Shown here: piece by piece, positions 7,095 to 15,550 of the stretch | Position numbering within the stretch: position 1 is the first letter of the stretch | Layout: each line of letters starts with the position of its first letter | Assembly (NCBI GenBank): GCA_021781415.1 | Contig: JAJXWW010000055.1 | Span: 1-32,200, forward strand | Direction of reading: 5' to 3' | Length of the DNA: 32,200 bases | Source: Planctomycetota bacterium | GTDB lineage: Bacteria; Planctomycetota; Planctomycetia; Gemmatales; Gemmataceae | Made by a program: the position numbers and the translations under genes | Notes under the pieces: generated by a model | What the model was told of the DNA's origin: nothing | The model's input: the letters and a program-made list of their open reading frames with translations, nothing else | Database searches by the model: none

Positions 7095-9128
7095 CTATTT
7101 TTGCTCCGCCTCGTCCTTGACGAACCAGTAGATGCCCTGTCCGGTGTTGGTGTACGTCAGGAAATACTGTTCGCCTTTTTCGTCCTCGCCGAACGACATG
7201 ACCGGCACATTGGGATCGCGGATGGATCGATGGGCGACGACACGCCGCTGCTTCTCATCGTAACGCAGCGCCCAAATCTTGGTGGAGACGTAATCGGCGT
7301 ACAAAAACGAGCCGTTCAGTTCCGGCAATCGCGATCCTCGATAAACGCCGCCGCCGGTGATCGACTTGCCGATGTCGTGGTGATACTCCCATATCGGATC
7401 GATCGTATTCTTATTGGCATCGAAGCCGCGCGGCCCAAACGGATGCAGCGCCTCGCGGCGATTCCAACCGTAGTTGCCGCCGCGCTCGATGAGGTTGATC
7501 TCCTCGTACAGATTCTGCCCCACGTCGGCGGCCCACAGCTTGCCGGTTTTCCGATCGAATGCCATGCGCCAGACGTTGCGTAGTCCATAGGCCCAGATCT
7601 CCGGCCGCGCGTCTTTCGTCTCGACGAACGGATTATCCTTGGGAATGGAATAAGCCATTTTGTCGCTCTTTTTATCGACATTGATGCGGAGGATTTTGCC
7701 GAGCAGGGTCTTGAGGTTCTGGGCATTATCGAACGGATCGTTCATAAATCCACCGTCGCCGAGCGCGACGTAAAGATAGCCATCCGGCCCGAAACAGAGC
7801 GTGCCGCCGTCGTGATTCCAGAACGGCCGGCGGATGCGCAGCAGTTCCTCCTCGGAGTCGGGATCGACGCGGTTGGCATCGTCGCGGCGAACGCGGAAGC
7901 GCGAGAGGACGTTCTCCGTCTTGGACTTCTTGGGGGTATAGAAGACGAACAGTTCGCCGTTGGTCTTGAATTTGGGGTGAAAGACGAGGCCCAGGAGTCC
8001 TTGTTCGTTCTCGTTGTCGTTGTAATAGACGCGCGCTTGCAGGTCGAGAAAGATGCTCGTTTTGGTTGCTTTTTGATCGTTGTCGAAGACGTGGACGACG
8101 CCCTGCTGGGTGGCCACAAAGATGCGATTGCTCCCGTCGCCTGCGTGCGTCAAGACGATGGGGCGCAACGCCGTCATCTTGCCCGACTCCGAGACGGGTT
8201 GCCATCCCGTCCATTTCAGATCGGGAAAGGCGACGGCTGCCTTCATCGGCAGAGGGCGATGGTCCACGACCTGACCCGGCACCTGGGCGGGCAACGCCGA
8301 GACGGTTCCCGCCTTGGCATCGACGATCAAGATCGATCTACCATCGGCGGAAAGAGCGAGACCGGCGGCGGACTGAAAGCTCGAAGTCAGAGCCGAGGGC
8401 TTGTCGCCCGGTCGCGGAATCACAAACGCCCGCCCAGCGCCATCGCTGCCATAAAGCCGCCCGAACTTGTCCCACGCCAAGCTGCCCTTGCCGCACTTCT
8501 CGGCCAAGCGCTGCACATTGCCATCCACGAGACGCAAGCGTAGCAAATGGCCCGACGCCGCGTCGAGAACCAGCAAATGCGACAGGCCGTCCATCGCCAG
8601 ACCCGTCGGCGAAGGGATGGCGTCCGTAACGCGGGACACCTTCCCTCGTTGATCGATGCGATAAATCCTCCCGTCCTTGCCCTCCTTGCCGGAGTCGGCG
8701 ACATACAGCGTCCCTAATTCGTCGATGTCGATGGCACTCAGCGAATGCGCCTTTGGCTCGAACGCCTCGGTGGCGGCGAAGACGTGGGCTTTGCCGCTGC
8801 GGTCGATGCGCCAGACGCGGGTCCTGTCGGTCGCGTACAGCCATTCGGCGCGAGAGGCCAAGCCGCGCGGATCGTCGAACCCCTTGGCGAAGGGCTTGGC
8901 TTGCCCTTTGTCCAGCGCGAGAATCTCACCGTCGCCATCCTTACCCACATCGCCGAGGGTGCTGACGTAGACCCGGCCATCGCCTCCGGTGACGACCGCA
9001 GCCGGATTTTTCAATCCGCGCACCAACGGTGCGGGAGACGGTTCCGCAGCCGTCAAGGAACCGAGGAACGACGCCAACGCGGCAAGACAAAGGAATCGAG
9101 TCAAGATACTTGCTCCTGAGAAAGCCAT
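7095..9128 (-). CDS. Secreted PQQ-dependent sugar dehydrogenase with extra N-terminal propeller
   Basis: A 677-residue protein. The N-terminus is a signal peptide (FLCLAALASFLGSLTAAEP). Starts fit at ATG 9128 (GGAG 12 bases upstream) or TTG 9104 (AGGAG 8 bases upstream). Residues about 35-280 form an NHL/SMP-30-like beta-propeller, with repeated strands such as GGDGRVYVSTLGD and DELGTLYVADSGKEG. Residues about 300-670 match the glucose/sorbosone dehydrogenase family: LLGLVFHPKF, NHDGGTLCFGPDGYLYVALGDGG (His439 is the likely catalytic base), YGLRNVWRMAFD and GGNYGWNRREA. It probably oxidises a sugar or other alcohol with PQQ in the periplasm; the substrate and the acceptor are unknown. It heads a probable transcript with eutC and the PilZ gene. 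Confidence 0.85.
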   Translation of the reverse strand: MAFSGASILTRFLCLAALASFLGSLTAAEPSPAPLVRGLKNPAAVVTGGDGRVYVSTLGDVGKDGDGEILALDKGQAKPFAKGFDDPRGLASRAEWLYATDRTRVWRIDRSGKAHVFAATEAFEPKAHSLSAIDIDELGTLYVADSGKEGKDGRIYRIDQRGKVSRVTDAIPSPTGLAMDGLSHLLVLDAASGHLLRLRLVDGNVQRLAEKCGKGSLAWDKFGRLYGSDGAGRAFVIPRPGDKPSALTSSFQSAAGLALSADGRSILIVDAKAGTVSALPAQVPGQVVDHRPLPMKAAVAFPDLKWTGWQPVSESGKMTALRPIVLTHAGDGSNRIFVATQQGVVHVFDNDQKATKTSIFLDLQARVYYNDNENEQGLLGLVFHPKFKTNGELFVFYTPKKSKTENVLSRFRVRRDDANRVDPDSEEELLRIRRPFWNHDGGTLCFGPDGYLYVALGDGGFMNDPFDNAQNLKTLLGKILRINVDKKSDKMAYSIPKDNPFVETKDARPEIWAYGLRNVWRMAFDRKTGKLWAADVGQNLYEEINLIERGGNYGWNRREALHPFGPRGFDANKNTIDPIWEYHHDIGKSITGGGVYRGSRLPELNGSFLYADYVSTKIWALRYDEKQRRVVAHRSIRDPNVPVMSFGEDEKGEQYFLTYTNTGQGIYWFVKDEAEQK

Positions 9129-9167
9129 CAATTCGGAGAACTCCCAATCGTGTGAGGGGATGGGAAA

Positions 9168-9196
9168 AGCATAAAGGAGCCGCACGATCGCGTCAA
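9168..9196 (-). promoter_or_regulatory. Predicted sigma70-type promoter of the dehydrogenase-eutC-pilZ unit
   Basis: Read on the minus strand, TTGACG (9196-9191) and TATGCT (9173-9168) are separated by 17 bp. Predicted transcription starts about 30 bases before the ATG at 9128. It is the best promoter match in the window. The rest of the 9129-9402 gap, up to the divergent tRNA, shows nothing else recognisable. Confidence 0.6.
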
Positions 9197-9402
9197 CGGT
9201 TCGTCCCAATCGGCGCGCTCCCGACCTCTCCTGCCTTGCGCCGATTTTCAAGCGGGCTTGCCGGACGGAGCCGGAGCGATAGAATTGTTCGAGACGACGC
9301 AACGATGGCTTGAACCCTCTTGCAACGGTGGGAAACAAGAACATCTCACCGCGATGATCCATAGAGGCGACGGAGAAGTCCCAGCACGCTCGATACGTTC
9401 TT

Positions 9403-9475
<73 letters not shown>

Positions 9476-9828
9476 CTAGCTTACGTCAAATCGACAGGAA
9501 TGCCCTACCAGACCTTCTCGACGCGGTGATTCGGTACCTACGGACTCTCTTCAACGGCGGAATCCCTACTGCCTTGTCCAGTGTAGATTTTTGGGGTTAC
9601 ACGGGTCGAGAATGTCTGGGAATCCGCCAAAACCCAGGTCGCGTTATCCAAAGATTTGGTCCGAACAACGCGCTAGGAAATCGACGAGCGTTGCAACGGC
9701 GCGATCGGCGTTGCAAAGGGTGTGACACCGATGCAATGCAACGCTGAGGACGCCAGTCGGCGAACGGACGCAAGCGTCGAACAATTCGGATCGCTCGCGC
9801 CGGGAATTCGCCGTCCGCCGACATGCCG
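9476..9828. other. Gene-free stretch after tRNA-Lys
   Basis: No credible coding frame was found in these 353 bases. They contain two direct copies of GCGTTGCA (9688-9695 and 9708-9715) and an inverted copy TGCAACGC (9737-9744). The second and third can pair, around an inner hairpin GGTGT-G-ACACC (9719-9729). This may act as a stop for the minus-strand methyltransferase transcript or for the tRNA transcript. Confidence 0.4.
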
Positions 9829-10560
9829 TTAGTCGATACCCAAGCGATTATCGGAGCGACATAGTGTAAATTGGTAAAAGAGTCGCTGCCCCAGACGCGG
9901 GCGCGACTGGATGTCGATCAAGTCCGCTTTCAGCCCGCTGCCCTCCAACAGACGCATCAGATAGTCGGGGTTGATTTCCACCGCGCTGCGGTCGCCGTTG
10001 TATTCTTCGATCAACGGGGCCGCGAAGAGGTCGGCGAAGACGACGCCTCCCGGTGCCAGTAGACGACTTGCCTCGCGGAGCAGTGCGGCCGTCTCCAACG
10101 GGTAGGTATGGGTGAACACGCTGTAAAACACGATGAAATCGAACCGCTGTATCAATGGGGGCAACTTTGTCATTTCGCTGACATGGAAGGAAAAGTTTGG
10201 CCGACCGAAGCGCGAACGGCAGAACTCGACCGCTTCGGAGCCTATGTCCGCGCCCACGTATTCGCCCCGTTCGTCGAGGAAATCGTGCAGCGCCGACGCC
10301 AACAAGCCGGTGCCGCAACCCACATCGAGCAGTCTCGACTGCGGGGTCAGACCGAGATCGATCAACAACTTTAATTTGACCAGGCTTAGGCGTTCGTACT
10401 CTTCCTTGGTGGCCGGTCCAACGATGGTCCAATAATCGCGCTGGAGATCCCAGGTGGAATACCAACGGCGATAATCGACCTCGGCCCGGCGTCCGGTCAA
10501 ACGATGGAGTCCGCGAACGGCCCGCGATGCGAGCCGACGGAGCGTGGAGTTTGAAAGCAT
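9829..10560 (-). CDS. SAM-dependent methyltransferase (class I)
   Basis: A 243-residue protein. ATG 10560 is chosen because GGAAAGGA lies 5 bases upstream; longer starts would run into the rhomboid gene. The Rossmann-fold SAM site is LLDVGCGTGLLASAL, with DVGCGTG at 79-85, followed by the acidic strand end YVGADIGSEAVEF, then FDFIVFYSVFTHTYP and ASRLLAPGGVVFADLF. This is a methyltransferase-11/25-type fold. The 60-residue N-terminal stretch is basic and contains RRWYSTWDLQRDYW; the substrate is not predictable. It lies 64 bp downstream of the rhomboid-like gene on the same strand and may be co-transcribed. Confidence 0.85.
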   Translation of the reverse strand: MLSNSTLRRLASRAVRGLHRLTGRRAEVDYRRWYSTWDLQRDYWTIVGPATKEEYERLSLVKLKLLIDLGLTPQSRLLDVGCGTGLLASALHDFLDERGEYVGADIGSEAVEFCRSRFGRPNFSFHVSEMTKLPPLIQRFDFIVFYSVFTHTYPLETAALLREASRLLAPGGVVFADLFAAPLIEEYNGDRSAVEINPDYLMRLLEGSGLKADLIDIQSRPRLGQRLFYQFTLCRSDNRLGID

Positions 10561-10624
10561 GGGTATCCTTTCCCTTGTGATGGTTACCTGGATTCGACGT
10601 TTCCTACGCATGAATCGAGCCGAG

Positions 10625-12103
10625 TCAATCCAACGAAGCCTTCCATTCCCGTCGCATCTTCTCGACGTTCTCTTGCTGTCGTAGCAGAGTATGGCGGTCT
10701 TTGTCGGTTCGCTTTTCGCCGAGTCCCAAGTCGTACTCGATTGTGGCGAACCACTCGGCCATGGCCGATGCGTAATCTCGACCGATCTTACGCGCTTTCT
10801 CGGCTTCGGGACTGAGGAAGGGACCGGCGTGAGCCAATTTCTTCGCCGTCGCACTCAACTCCCGCTGTTGTTCGTTCAAGAGAGGGAAAACGGCATCGAC
10901 TTGGGCGGCTTCGCGTCGGCTGGGGTGGATCTCAACGACCGGCGCGATTTTCTCTCGATACACCTTTTGTGCTTGGCTTGTCGTTCGCTCGACGAGGGGA
11001 AGAAGTCGGGCTTCAAAGTATTCGTCTTCAACTTTCATCCAAGCCGGATTCGTCTGCCGCGAATGCTCGATGGCGTGATGTGCGAACCAAGCCATTGGGA
11101 GAAAGCCGGTCAATGCCAACCAGCGCCACATCGACGGTCCAAAACGATGGAGTTGAAGCAGAAAGCCCGCCATCGCACCGGCCGCCGCGCCGCCGACCTG
11201 TCCCCACGAACTGACGTCCTTATACGAGCAAATGACAACGAGTAGCACGAGATTGATGAGGAAGGTGGTTCGCACTTGCCGGAGCAAGGCGCGTGGAAAA
11301 TAGCGGCGGTTGAAGAGGAACCAAACGAGTTCGGCACCGAGCAGTCCGCCAACGGCTCCCGATGCGCCCATGCCACCGCCCAGATTGTGAGCCAATGCCA
11401 GACACGACGTACCCAACACGCCAGCTAGGTAAATGATCGCAAAGCGAATGTGACCCCACATCCGCTCGACAAATCGACCGGCGAGATACAGGAAGACGAG
11501 ATTCATCAGCAGGTGCAAGATGCCGAAATGAACGAACGACGAGGTCATCAACCGCCACCACTCGCCATCGAGGAGGTTTTGGGGCGAAAGATAGCCGCTG
11601 TTTTCGAGAATGGTGAGAAACGCCTTTTGGCGACGCTGATCCTCCGGCGTGAAGACTTCCTTGGCGGCGATGCCACCGCGCAGGAAATCGCTGTCGATTG
11701 CCTGCGAGCGCGCTGCGAAATAGCCCCAAGCGAAGACGGCTACATTAACGAGAACGAGCAAGCTGGTGATGAATGTCCGACCGCGTCCAGTCATGGCCTT
11801 ACGAACGATCGCTCCCCGATCGTAGCGCGAGACCGGATCGCCGGCGCGCAAGCGTTTCAACGCTTCGGGTTCGAGCAACACCCGCTGGCCTTCGCGCGTC
11901 AGGGTGATGGCCGGTCCTTTTTCGGAGCCGCCGTCCGCCCGCGCGATCAAGCCGCGCAGCCACAGTTCTTCGAGACATTGCCCCAGTTCGCGCGGATCGA
12001 CGCCGTTTTGCTTGGCGAATAGGCGCGGATACCACGGTTCGGGCGCGGCTGCCTCGCACAGATGTAGGATCGATTCCAAGGGATGCAGGCCGTCCTCGCT
12101 CAT
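10625..12103 (-). CDS. Rhomboid-family membrane protein with His-to-Gln change at the active site
   Basis: A 492-residue protein starting at ATG 12103 behind GAGGA. Residues 1-90 resemble a small winged-helix-type domain (LESILHLCEAA...LTREGQRVLLEPEALKRL). About 110-350 is a rhomboid membrane core: first helix 110-130, then EWWRLMTSSFVHFGILHLLMN (181-201) with the expected W-R and H...H..MN, and GASGAVGG with nucleophile Ser248. The second catalytic position, normally His in [AG]HxGG, reads GQVGG with Gln302 (codon CAG at 11200-11198). Residues 350-492 are a soluble, charged, coiled-coil-like tail. The family cleaves transmembrane helices using a Ser-His dyad. Without His it may be an inactive, binding-only relative, or may use another residue. 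Confidence 0.85.
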   Translation of the reverse strand: MSEDGLHPLESILHLCEAAAPEPWYPRLFAKQNGVDPRELGQCLEELWLRGLIARADGGSEKGPAITLTREGQRVLLEPEALKRLRAGDPVSRYDRGAIVRKAMTGRGRTFITSLLVLVNVAVFAWGYFAARSQAIDSDFLRGGIAAKEVFTPEDQRRQKAFLTILENSGYLSPQNLLDGEWWRLMTSSFVHFGILHLLMNLVFLYLAGRFVERMWGHIRFAIIYLAGVLGTSCLALAHNLGGGMGASGAVGGLLGAELVWFLFNRRYFPRALLRQVRTTFLINLVLLVVICSYKDVSSWGQVGGAAAGAMAGFLLQLHRFGPSMWRWLALTGFLPMAWFAHHAIEHSRQTNPAWMKVEDEYFEARLLPLVERTTSQAQKVYREKIAPVVEIHPSRREAAQVDAVFPLLNEQQRELSATAKKLAHAGPFLSPEAEKARKIGRDYASAMAEWFATIEYDLGLGEKRTDKDRHTLLRQQENVEKMRREWKASLD

Positions 12104-12160
12104 GGCGTCCTCAATCGGTTCTCGGTCGCTCGCGATGCCCGGTTCGCGCCGTCGTCAAGT

Positions 12161-12189
12161 ATTATCCTCAAAGTGGGCGGCGAAGTCGA
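12161..12189 (-). promoter_or_regulatory. Possible promoter of the rhomboid-methyltransferase unit
   Basis: Read on the minus strand, TCGACT (12189-12184) and GATAAT (12166-12161) are separated by 17 bp, about 60 bases before the ATG at 12103. The -10 box is good and the -35 box is moderate. No convincing pair was seen for proC on the plus strand of the same gap. Confidence 0.4.
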
Positions 12190-12278
12190 TTGCAAGCGTC
12201 GCTTTCGACTTCCAGATATACGCGGGGTAGGTTGATTCCGTATGATAATTCCTTTCCTGTTGAGAGGTCTCACACGAC

Positions 12279-13091
12279 ATGATGGACAGCTTAAACGTCG
12301 GCTTTTTGGGTGCTGGGCGGATGGCAACCGCACTGACGATAGGTTGGCTGCGAGCGGGGCTGCTTCAATCCGGCCAGTGTCGGGCCAGCGATCCGATGCC
12401 CTCGGCTCGGCAGGCATTCGCTCAAGAAACAGGCTGCGAAGCCTGCGCCGACAATCGCGCCGTCGTCGCCACGAGCGATCTCGTCGTCTTGGCCGTGAAA
12501 CCGCAGTCGATGGCCGCGCTCTTGGAGGAAATCCGTCCGGTCGTGAAGGATCAGTTGTTCGTCTCCATCGCGGCGGGAATCACCTTGCGCCAACTCGCCG
12601 AAAGACTTGGCTCCGAGAAGCGTCTCGTTCGGGTCATGCCGAATACTCCCTGCCTCATCGGTGCCAGCGCTTCCGGCTACAGCCCCAACGAAAAGGCCAC
12701 GAACGAAGACATCGCCTCGGTGGATCGCCTCCTTAAGGCGGTCGGCGTGGCGTTTCGTCTGCCGGAGCATTTGCTCGACGCCGTGACCGGCCTCTCTGGA
12801 AGTGGGCCGGCATTCGTGTATCTGACGATCGAAGCCCTGTCCGATGGCGGAGTGCGCGTCGGCCTTCCGCGCGATGTGGCGACGGCGCTGGCGGCGCAGA
12901 CGGTTCTCGGCGCGGCAAAGATGGTCTTGGAGACGCGAACGCATCCGGGGGTACTCAAGGACATGGTTGCCAGTCCGGGTGGGACAACCATCGCCGGTCT
13001 GCACGCTCTCGAACGCGGTGGCGTGCGCGGGGCGCTGATGGATGCCGTTGAGGCGGCGACGCGGAGGGCGGTAGAATTAGGAAAGGCTTGA
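12279..13091 (+). CDS. proC: Pyrroline-5-carboxylate reductase
   Basis: A 270-residue protein, normal length for ProC. It catalyses the last step of proline synthesis, the NAD(P)H-dependent reduction of 1-pyrroline-5-carboxylate, in the cytoplasm. The dinucleotide site is [18 protein letters not shown] at 7-24. Further family blocks are [46 protein letters not shown] and [19 protein letters not shown]. Two ATG codons in tandem start the frame; the first is used here, and GAGAGG lies about 13 bases upstream. guaA follows on the same strand after 76 bp. No other proline genes are present. Confidence 0.95.
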   Translation: MMDSLNVGFLGAGRMATALTIGWLRAGLLQSGQCRASDPMPSARQAFAQETGCEACADNRAVVATSDLVVLAVKPQSMAALLEEIRPVVKDQLFVSIAAGITLRQLAERLGSEKRLVRVMPNTPCLIGASASGYSPNEKATNEDIASVDRLLKAVGVAFRLPEHLLDAVTGLSGSGPAFVYLTIEALSDGGVRVGLPRDVATALAAQTVLGAAKMVLETRTHPGVLKDMVASPGGTTIAGLHALERGGVRGALMDAVEAATRRAVELGKA

Positions 13092-13167
13092 GACGAGGAA
13101 TCCGTCCTCACAGAACCGTTCGCCTTGTGGTCGGACGATGTTTCCCTCGCATGAACAGGAACCCAAG

Positions 13168-14721
13168 ATGGCATCCGCTCCTGAAAGCGAAACGATTCTC
13201 ATTCTCGACTTTGGTTCGCAGTACGGCCAGCTCATCGCACGGCGCGTGCGCGAGTTGAATGTCTTCTGTCAAATCGTGCGCCACGATTTGGCGGCGGAGC
13301 GCATTGCAGAGTTGAAACCGCGCGGCCTGATCCTGTCCGGAGGCCCCGCCAGCGTCTACGCTCCGACCGCGCCGCGCTGCGATCCACATCTGTTCGATCT
13401 CGGCGTTCCGGTCCTCGGTATCTGCTACGGAATGCAATTGGCTTGCCATCTACTCGGCGGCAAGGTACTGCCCGCGGATCGCCGCGAGTTCGGTCCCGCC
13501 GTCTGTCGCATTACGGACGCCAACGATCTCTTTCAGGGCGTATCCAACCAAACGACCGTGTGGATGAGTCACGGCGATCAAGTGCAGATGCAACAAGACG
13601 ACTTTCTGCCGTTGGCTTCCACCGACACTTGCCCCATGGCCGCGATGCGCCATCGCTCGCGCCCCCTCTACGGATTACAATTCCATCCCGAAGTCAGCCA
13701 TACGCCGGAGGGGAGTCGTATCCTTCGCAATTTCCTCTACGGCGTCTGCGGCTGCAAGGGATTGTGGAAAATTGGCTCGTTTCTCTCGCAAACCTTGGCG
13801 AGTCTCGTCGAGCGCATCGGCGACAAGCGCGTGATCTGCGGTCTGTCCGGCGGCGTCGATTCGTCGGTGACGGCTGCTCTGTTGCTTCGCGCCGTCGGCC
13901 GGCAGGTCTCGTGCATTTTCGTCGATAACGGGTTGCTTCGGCAAGGAGAGGTCGAATCCGTCAAGCGAACCTTTACCGGACATTTTCAGGCCGATCTGCA
14001 CATCGTCGATGCGCGAGCGCGTTTCCTCAAGGCGTTGGAAAACATCGACGATCCGCAAGAGAAACGGCAGCGCATCGGCCATGTGTTCATCGATGTGTTC
14101 AAGGACGAAGCCAGACATATCGAGGGAGCGCACTTCCTCGCCCAAGGAACTCTGTATCCCGATGTCATCGAAAGCGGCGGCACGGTAGACGGACCTGCCG
14201 CCAACATTAAAACGCATCACAACGTCGGCGGCCTGCCCAAAGAATTGGGTTTCGAGTTGATCGAACCGCTCAAGGATCTGTTCAAGGACGAGGTGCGCAA
14301 ACTCGGTCTGGAACTGGGATTGCCGGAAGCACTCGTCTATCGTCATCCGTTTCCCGGCCCAGGGTTGGCCGTTCGCTGTCTCGGCCCGGTCACGGCGGAG
14401 CGTTTGCGCGTGTTGCGCCAAGCCGATGCGATCCTCTTGGAGGAACTGAAACAATCGGACTGGTATCGTAAGACCTCGCAGGCATTCGCGGTGCTGCTTC
14501 CGGTTCGGTCGGTGGGAGTCATGGGCGACGGCAGGACGTATGAGAACGCGATTGCACTGCGCGTCGTGCAAACCGACGATTTTATGACGGCGGATTGGTC
14601 GAAACTGCCCTACGATCTGCTCGGCAAGATTGCGGCGCGCATCGTCAACTCGGTGGCAGGCGTAAACCGCGTCGTGTACGATGTGACGAGCAAGCCTCCG
14701 GCAACGATTGAATGGGAGTGA
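13168..14721 (+). CDS. guaA: GMP synthase (glutamine-hydrolysing)
   Basis: A 517-residue protein, complete. It makes GMP from XMP, ATP and glutamine. The N-terminal class I amidotransferase domain has Cys86 in GICYGMQ, plus His173 and Glu175 in FHPEVSHT. The ATP pyrophosphatase P-loop is SGGVDS at 227-232. Downstream blocks are [10 protein letters not shown] and [10 protein letters not shown], and the dimerisation domain has [15 protein letters not shown] and the usual end [15 protein letters not shown] 13168 is preferred to ATG 13138 because AGGAA precedes it at good distance and the protein then begins like other GuaA ([13 protein letters not shown]). Confidence 0.97.
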   Translation: MASAPESETILILDFGSQYGQLIARRVRELNVFCQIVRHDLAAERIAELKPRGLILSGGPASVYAPTAPRCDPHLFDLGVPVLGICYGMQLACHLLGGKVLPADRREFGPAVCRITDANDLFQGVSNQTTVWMSHGDQVQMQQDDFLPLASTDTCPMAAMRHRSRPLYGLQFHPEVSHTPEGSRILRNFLYGVCGCKGLWKIGSFLSQTLASLVERIGDKRVICGLSGGVDSSVTAALLLRAVGRQVSCIFVDNGLLRQGEVESVKRTFTGHFQADLHIVDARARFLKALENIDDPQEKRQRIGHVFIDVFKDEARHIEGAHFLAQGTLYPDVIESGGTVDGPAANIKTHHNVGGLPKELGFELIEPLKDLFKDEVRKLGLELGLPEALVYRHPFPGPGLAVRCLGPVTAERLRVLRQADAILLEELKQSDWYRKTSQAFAVLLPVRSVGVMGDGRTYENAIALRVVQTDDFMTADWSKLPYDLLGKIAARIVNSVAGVNRVVYDVTSKPPATIEWE

Positions 14722-14782
14722 TTTGTGCCCAATGGCCTCAATCCGTTTGGACGATTGCATAAGAGAGCAGCGTTACGACTCC

Positions 14783-14911
14783 CCCCTCACCGTATTCAGG
14801 GGAGAGCGGCCAGGGTGAGGGGTTTGGCGAAAACGAGTGGATTCGGCGTCTCCATCCGTCTCTTACTCCTCACCCCCGACTCCTCTACCCCGAGTACAGG
14901 GGAGAGGGACT
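14783..14911. repeat. Dispersed palindromic repeat, copy A
   Basis: This sequence is built of complementary modules: CCCCTCACC (14783-14791) against GGTGAGGGG (14814-14822), then a linker, then a second block ending in GAGTACAGGGGAGAGG. The linker, from GGTGAGGGG through GAGTGGATTCG to GTCTCTTAC, recurs with few changes at 20227-20278 (copy B). It fills most of the 222-bp gap between guaA and the next gene and may affect that gene's leader. Confidence 0.65.
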
Positions 14912-14943
14912 TCTCGGGTCGATTCTTACCGGGAGAAACACCG

Positions 14944-15441
14944 ATGGATCGTGAATACGACTACCGGCCGAAGTGGACGATGATCGTTCTCTGTGCGCTC
15001 TTTTTTGGTGCTTGTGCGCTGGTTCTCGGTGCCAAGGCCAATGGCAACGATCGTGGGCTGATTATCAACGGAATCATTGAATTGTCCGCTGGAAGCGCGA
15101 CGGTATTCTATTGGGTGTTAGCAGCGCTGAGCATCGGCTTCGTCGTCGTCGCGGGGTTCTTGGCCTTCATCCGTTTGACGGTTCACCAACGAATCACGTT
15201 AGGCGAGACATCCATTACCATCCCTCGTTCACGATGGTCCAGCGAAGAAACCGTGGTCTCCTTCAACGACATCCTCGACTTAAGTACCTCCGAGGTTTCC
15301 GGACAGCGGTTCCTCACGATTGTCTACCGGGGCGGTAAGTTCGCCTTGACAGCATCGATGCTACCGAGAAAAGCAGATTACGACGAGATTTGCGCGGCGG
15401 TCGGCCAGGGGGTGAAACTCGCCCAACCGCGTGACCGTTGA
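14944..15441 (+). CDS. Small membrane protein with PH-like cytoplasmic domain (hypothetical)
   Basis: A 165-residue protein. ATG 14944 is chosen because GGGAG lies 8 bases upstream; the longer frame back to 14725 only translates the repeat. Two membrane helices at about 11-30 and 55-77 are followed by a beta-rich domain at 78-155 (LTVHQRITLGETSITIPRSR, VVSFNDILDLSTSEV, RFLTIVYRGGKFALTASMLP). This resembles bacterial PH-like domains attached to membrane anchors. I do not recognise a specific family, and the function is unknown. It lies between guaA and the Uma2 gene on the same strand. Confidence 0.65.
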   Translation: MDREYDYRPKWTMIVLCALFFGACALVLGAKANGNDRGLIINGIIELSAGSATVFYWVLAALSIGFVVVAGFLAFIRLTVHQRITLGETSITIPRSRWSSEETVVSFNDILDLSTSEVSGQRFLTIVYRGGKFALTASMLPRKADYDEICAAVGQGVKLAQPRDR

Positions 15442-15550
15442 CCGACGGGTGCAGCCGGCCGGGGGTCGCCATCCTGGCTTTCGAGCTGTGAAGCCCTTGT
15501 CTGCAGCCTCGACAGATTAACTATTTTTTAGCCAACGCGGAGGATACATC

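Noticed and set aside
9526..9747. Small open frame of 73 codons after the tRNA.
   Set aside because: No ribosome site, composition unlike the neighbouring genes, and it runs through the GCGTTGCA repeats.
10561..10854. N-terminal extension of the methyltransferase.
   Set aside because: It would overlap the end of the rhomboid gene by 230 bases; ATG 10560 has a good ribosome site and ordinary protein length.
12291..13004. Minus-strand open frame opposite proC, and similar long antisense frames opposite guaA and ybhG.
   Set aside because: No recognisable domains and fully overlapped by well-identified genes.
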